From positions 1-7,856 of the forward strand of contig SKOQ01000032.1 of assembly GCA_007119985.1 (NCBI GenBank): a DNA stretch of 7,856 nucleotides, read 5' to 3'. Below are positions 5,019-7,856 of the stretch, one piece after another. Position 1 is the stretch's first letter. Every line of letters starts with the position of its first letter. The notes beneath the pieces were generated by a model. The model was not told the origin of the DNA and made no database searches. It saw only the letters and a list, made by a program, of their open reading frames with translations. The position numbers and the translations under genes are program-made. The stretch is from Marinospirillum sp. GTDB taxonomy: Bacteria > Pseudomonadota > Gammaproteobacteria > Pseudomonadales > Halomonadaceae.

Positions 5019-6647
5019 GTGTCGAGCCTGAGAATCTGTGCTGCGCAGTTGAATGTTGTTGTTGGCGATCTGCAAGGTAATACATCGCGCCTGATCCAGC
5101 TGGCTCAAGAAGTGCATCAGGCTGGGTCGGCCGACCTGCTGCTCTGTCCTGAACTAATGTTAACTGGATATCCACCAGAAGATTTGCTGCTGCGCGCAGA
5201 ACTACAAGAGCGAGTGGAAGCTCAGTTGGTGCGCTTGGCACAAGAATGCCCTCAGGATCTCGCGCTGGTGGTGGGGTATCCGATCTGGCGTCAAGGGCGG
5301 TGCATGAATGCGGGGGGTGTCCTCTGGCAGGGCGAGTGGATTGCCGAATACCACAAACAGTGCCTGCCTAATGAGCAGGTGTTTGATGAGCAGCGTTACT
5401 TTAGCGCGGGGCAAGACTCTTGCGTGGTTGAGATTCAGGGGTGTCGTCTGGGTATCCTGATTTGTGAAGACCTCTGGCAGACCGGCCCCGCCGAGGCCTG
5501 CGTGCAAGCTGGTGCGCAAGGTGTGCTGCTGTTGAATGCCTCGCCTTGGCATCAGGGCAAGCAGTATGAGCGCCAAGCCTTAGTGGCTCAGGTCTGTCGT
5601 CAGCTAGAAGTGCCTGCTGTCTACGCGAATCTGGTCGGGGGGCAGGATGAGCTGCTGTTTGATGGTGCCTCTTTTGCGCTGAATGCGCAGGGTGAACTGA
5701 TGGCGCAAGCCCCCGCTTTGCAAGAAGCGCAGATGACCGTGCGCTGGGAGCCGCAGGGCGCTGGCTGGCAACCCCAGCTGGGCGAGATTCATCCCTGGCC
5801 AGATGCCGAGGCTTATTTATACGGTGCACTGGTTTTAGGCTTGCAGGACTATGTGAATAAGTCGGGTTTTGCGGGTGTGGTGCTGGGCTTGTCTGGTGGT
5901 ATCGATTCGGCTCTTTCCTTAGCGATCGCGGTGGATGCACTGGGTGCGGATCGGGTGCGGGTGGCGATGCTGCCCTATCACTATACATCAAGCATGAGCC
6001 AAGAAGATGCCGCCGATCAAGCGCAGCGCTTGGGTGTGCGCTATGACGTTTATTCGATTGCGCCGATGGTTGAAGCCTTTATGAGCAGTCTGGCAGATAC
6101 CTTTGCTGGTACTCAGCGTGATACCACTGAAGAAAATCTGCAAGCGCGCTGCCGAGGCACGCTATTGATGGCGCTGTCGAATAAGCTGGGCTTAATGGTG
6201 CTCACAACGGGCAATAAAAGCGAGGTCGCCGTGGGTTACTGCACCCTGTATGGCGATATGGTGGGTGGCTTTAATGCTTTAAAGGATGTGTACAAAACGC
6301 AAGTCTTTGCCTTGGCACGTTGGCGTAACCAGCAGGGAGAGGTGATCCCTCAGCGAGTGATTGATCGCCCGCCATCGGCTGAGTTAGCACCAGATCAGAA
6401 GGATGAAGACTCTTTGCCGCCCTACGCTGAGCTGGATGCGTTACTGCGAGCCTATCTCGAAGAGGGCGCCACGCAGGCCGAGCTGGTCGCGGCTGGGTTT
6501 GTTCCTGAGGTGATCAGTCAGGTGGTACGGCTGGTCGAGCGGAGTGAGTACAAGCGCCGTCAGGCTGCGCCTGGAGTGCGGGTTTCGACCTTGGCTTTTG
6601 GCAAGGATCGGCGCTATCCGCTCGTCAATCAATGGCCCTTGTTGTAG
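5019..6647 (+). CDS. nadE: Glutamine-dependent NAD+ synthetase
   Basis: 542-residue two-domain enzyme, the normal size for the bacterial glutamine-using form. It makes NAD+ from nicotinate adenine dinucleotide, ATP and glutamine, the last step of both de novo and salvage NAD synthesis. The N-terminal nitrilase-type glutaminase domain (about 1-255) carries the complete catalytic triad: Glu45 in LLLCPELMLTGYPPEDLLLR, Lys113 in YHKQCLPN and Cys149 in LGILICEDLWQ. The C-terminal synthetase domain (about 265-542) has the ATP PP-loop SGGIDS at 292-297, EENLQARCRG (371-380), the TTGNKSEVAVGY segment (396-407), YGDMVGGFNALKDVYKT (411-427) and PPSAELAPDQKDED (451-464). All key residues are present. 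The GTG start is supported by AAGGA at 5004-5008, ten bases upstream, and by the conserved LRICAAQLN start of the glutaminase fold. The gene stands alone, with a repeat-containing leader region upstream and a long hairpin downstream. Confidence 0.97.
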   Translation: MSSLRICAAQLNVVVGDLQGNTSRLIQLAQEVHQAGSADLLLCPELMLTGYPPEDLLLRAELQERVEAQLVRLAQECPQDLALVVGYPIWRQGRCMNAGGVLWQGEWIAEYHKQCLPNEQVFDEQRYFSAGQDSCVVEIQGCRLGILICEDLWQTGPAEACVQAGAQGVLLLNASPWHQGKQYERQALVAQVCRQLEVPAVYANLVGGQDELLFDGASFALNAQGELMAQAPALQEAQMTVRWEPQGAGWQPQLGEIHPWPDAEAYLYGALVLGLQDYVNKSGFAGVVLGLSGGIDSALSLAIAVDALGADRVRVAMLPYHYTSSMSQEDAADQAQRLGVRYDVYSIAPMVEAFMSSLADTFAGTQRDTTEENLQARCRGTLLMALSNKLGLMVLTTGNKSEVAVGYCTLYGDMVGGFNALKDVYKTQVFALARWRNQQGEVIPQRVIDRPPSAELAPDQKDEDSLPPYAELDALLRAYLEEGATQAELVAAGFVPEVISQVVRLVERSEYKRRQAAPGVRVSTLAFGKDRRYPLVNQWPLL

Positions 6648-6654
6648 GGGGCTT

Positions 6655-6700
6655 GCCCAAAGCACTTTGTAACAAGCGCCTTGTTATAAGCGCTTTGGGC
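6655..6700. repeat. Long hairpin between convergent nadE and bamD
   Basis: Outer arms GCCCAAAGC (6655-6663) and GCTTTGGGC (6692-6700) pair perfectly over 9 bp. An inner stem of 11 bp (6666-6676 with 6680-6690, including two G-T pairs) closes on a 3-base loop, with a small AC/C internal bulge between the two stems. It starts seven bases after the nadE stop and ends 12 bases before the bamD stop. There is no T-tract on either side, so it is not a classical intrinsic terminator. It may block 3' decay, act as a shared Rho-assisted end, or be a REP-like element. Confidence 0.75.
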
Positions 6701-6712
6701 TCAGGATCGGCA

Positions 6713-7582
6713 TTAACGAACGCGGCGACCACCGAGAAGATCAAACGTCAGGATCTGCAGCAGGGTTTTATCAGGCAGGTCGGCTGGATGAAGCTCAACA
6801 AAACGCCCTTGGCTGGCCAGTTGGGGATGATCAGGTGCCAGTTCTGCTAGTAGGTCCTGAAGGCGTTGTGCTTGTTCTGTTTGATCTAGGTGGCGGTAGC
6901 CTTCAATCATCACCGCTAAGGCATCGGGAACAGCGGGGGTGTCGGCATAGGCTTCGAGCACCTCGCGTCCACGGTTAATGGCGGCGATAGGTGCCCCACG
7001 GCGCAGATAAAAGCGGCCGATATAGACTTCTTGTGCCGCCAGTAGGTTCTTTAGATAGCGCATTCTTTGCAGCGCATCAGGCGTATATTCGCTGTCTGGA
7101 AAGCGGGTGGCAAGGCGTTCAAAATCAGCATAGGCCTCACGCGTTGCACCTGGATCACGCTGAGAAAGATCACTCAGGCGTAAGCCTTCTAAAGCATGGC
7201 GGCCCGCTTCCCAAGCGGCTAAACCACTCATGTAGAGGGCGTAATCGACTTGCGGATGTTCGGGGTTGAGCCGAATAAAGCGTCGGGCGGTGGCGCGTGC
7301 GGCTTCGGTTTGATTGTTGCGATAAAGCGCATAAATCAGTTCGAGCTGCGTTTGTTCGCTGTATTCGCCAAACGGAAAACGACTCTCTAAAGCTTGCAGG
7401 CGTTCAATGGCGGTTAAATAGCGCTCACGATCCAAGGCTTCTTGAGCTTCTTGATAAATCTGCGCTTCTGTTTTTTGGTCATCAGGAATGCGTGTTGCGC
7501 AGCCAGCGAGGAGCGAAAAAAAGATCAAAAGCAGCAGTGTGGTGAGGGTGTGACGGTGTTGATCAATCAAAAAAGCACGCAT
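6713..7582 (-). CDS. bamD: Outer membrane assembly lipoprotein BamD (ComL/YfiO)
   Basis: 289-residue lipoprotein, between E. coli BamD (245) and Pseudomonas ComL (about 340) in length. It is the essential lipoprotein partner of BamA in the complex that folds beta-barrel proteins into the outer membrane. The signal peptide ends in LLAGC, with Cys28 lipidated and Ala next, which fits outer-membrane sorting. The mature part is a helical TPR array. Classic signatures are LESRFPFGEYSEQTQLELIYALY (66-88, first repeats), HPQVDYALYMSGL (109-121), RFPDSEYTPDALQRMRYLK (160-178) and YLRRGAPIAAINR (192-204). The start at ATG 7580-7582 is chosen over an upstream ATG (7660) because it places the signal peptide at the N-terminus and has AGAGA six bases upstream. 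The upstream ATG would prepend 26 residues. A sigma-E-like motif lies upstream (7639-7669). The gene is divergent from rluD, as in E. coli and Pseudomonas. Confidence 0.95.
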   Translation of the reverse strand: MRAFLIDQHRHTLTTLLLLIFFSLLAGCATRIPDDQKTEAQIYQEAQEALDRERYLTAIERLQALESRFPFGEYSEQTQLELIYALYRNNQTEAARATARRFIRLNPEHPQVDYALYMSGLAAWEAGRHALEGLRLSDLSQRDPGATREAYADFERLATRFPDSEYTPDALQRMRYLKNLLAAQEVYIGRFYLRRGAPIAAINRGREVLEAYADTPAVPDALAVMIEGYRHLDQTEQAQRLQDLLAELAPDHPQLASQGRFVELHPADLPDKTLLQILTFDLLGGRRVR

Positions 7583-7638
7583 AGGTATCTCTAAGTCGTC
7601 TAAAACCAGTGAGATCGAGCTTGAATCTCTTCTGGATG

Positions 7639-7669
7639 CTAGAATAACGAAAACAAGCATGAAGTTCGA
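7639..7669 (-). promoter_or_regulatory. Sigma-E-like promoter candidate for bamD
   Basis: On the minus strand TCGAACTT (7662-7669) contains the GAACTT core of the sigma-E -35 element, and TCTAG (7639-7643) resembles the -10 element after an 18-base spacer. E. coli bamD (yfiO) is a known sigma-E target, which makes the match meaningful. The spacer is about two bases longer than ideal and the -10 is imperfect. No good sigma-70 pair was seen for this gene. Confidence 0.35.
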
Positions 7670-7735
7670 GTCAATTTAAAAAGGCGCTGATATCGGTGCC
7701 GTGATTCTTCACCCTCTCTACTTAAGATCAGGTTT

Positions 7736-7856
7736 ATGACCCAGAAGATTGCCCAGCAAGCCCCCGTTCCTATTCATCTTGCCGGTAAGCGTGCCGATCA
7801 AGCCGCTGCCGAGCTGTTCACTGATTTTTCACGTGCCAAATTGCAGCAGTGGCTTA
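7736..7856 (+). CDS. rluD: 23S rRNA pseudouridine synthase RluD, N-terminal end (3' truncated by window)
   Basis: Forty codons are visible, beginning MTQKIAQQAPVPIHLAGKRA and continuing with DQAAAELFTDFSRAKLQQWL. The pattern G-x-R-x-D-x-A-x-A-x-x-F-x-D-x-S-R-x-x-x-x-x-W is the start of the S4 RNA-binding domain of RluD, the enzyme that makes pseudouridines 1911, 1915 and 1917 in helix 69 of 23S rRNA. The catalytic domain with its Asp is beyond the window. The divergent bamD neighbour supports RluD over RluC. The ribosome site is weak (AGG three bases before ATG), but an in-frame stop at 7688-7690 and the lack of other start codons leave this ATG as the only reasonable start. Confidence 0.9.
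   Translation, partial: MTQKIAQQAPVPIHLAGKRADQAAAELFTDFSRAKLQQWL

Noticed and set aside
5401..5991. Minus-strand open frame of 196 codons inside nadE
   Set aside because: The product is rich in Pro, His, Arg and Ser, as expected from the reverse complement of GC-rich coding DNA; it lies opposite conserved nadE motifs.
1..7856. Defence island, mobile element or other novel multi-gene system
   Set aside because: All genes are core metabolic or envelope genes in a conserved type of arrangement; there are no transposases, integrases, toxin-antitoxin pairs, terminal repeats or CRISPR-like spacing.

Overview
The window looks like ordinary core chromosome of a gammaproteobacterium, most probably of the Pseudomonadales/Oceanospirillales side. 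Three things point there: a divergent bamD/rluD pair (an arrangement also known from E. coli), a PP0621-type small membrane zinc-ribbon protein, and a ThiO glycine oxidase with the Pseudomonas-like SSWAGGGIVSPLYPWRYP segment. No family is named because no rRNA or other strong taxonomic marker is present. I see no IS element, integrase, phage gene, CRISPR array or tRNA, and gene density is high. The longest stretch without a gene is about 283 bases (2304-2586).

Layout. 1-114 is the last 37 codons of a methyl-accepting chemotaxis protein. Its reading frame continues as a Pro/Arg-rich tail beyond a TAG, and a strong terminator follows (206-257). On the minus strand come a GNAT acetyltransferase (244-741), a terminator (801-827) and a sodium/dicarboxylate symporter of the DASS/SLC13 family (846-2303). 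Position 2304-2586 is a divergent regulatory region holding an inverted repeat and a promoter candidate. On the plus strand a lipoprotein with two tandem WHy/LEA-type domains (2587-3432) and thiO (3445-4533) form a tight operon. A small minus-strand PP0621-family gene (4543-4800) converges on thiO. A second regulatory gap (4801-5018) precedes nadE, glutamine-dependent NAD+ synthetase (5019-6647). A long hairpin separates nadE from the convergent bamD (6713-7582). The 5' end of rluD (from 7736) runs out of the window.

How the genes work together. Most of the genes are independent housekeeping functions: dicarboxylate uptake, NAD synthesis, outer-membrane protein assembly and rRNA pseudouridylation. 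The one clear co-transcription unit is lipoprotein-thiO, whose functional link is not obvious. The most unusual non-coding signal is a pair of inverted repeats that share the half-site CTTAGAC, one upstream of the transporter and one upstream of nadE. I find no convincing new biological system here. The findings are local points to check rather than a discovery.
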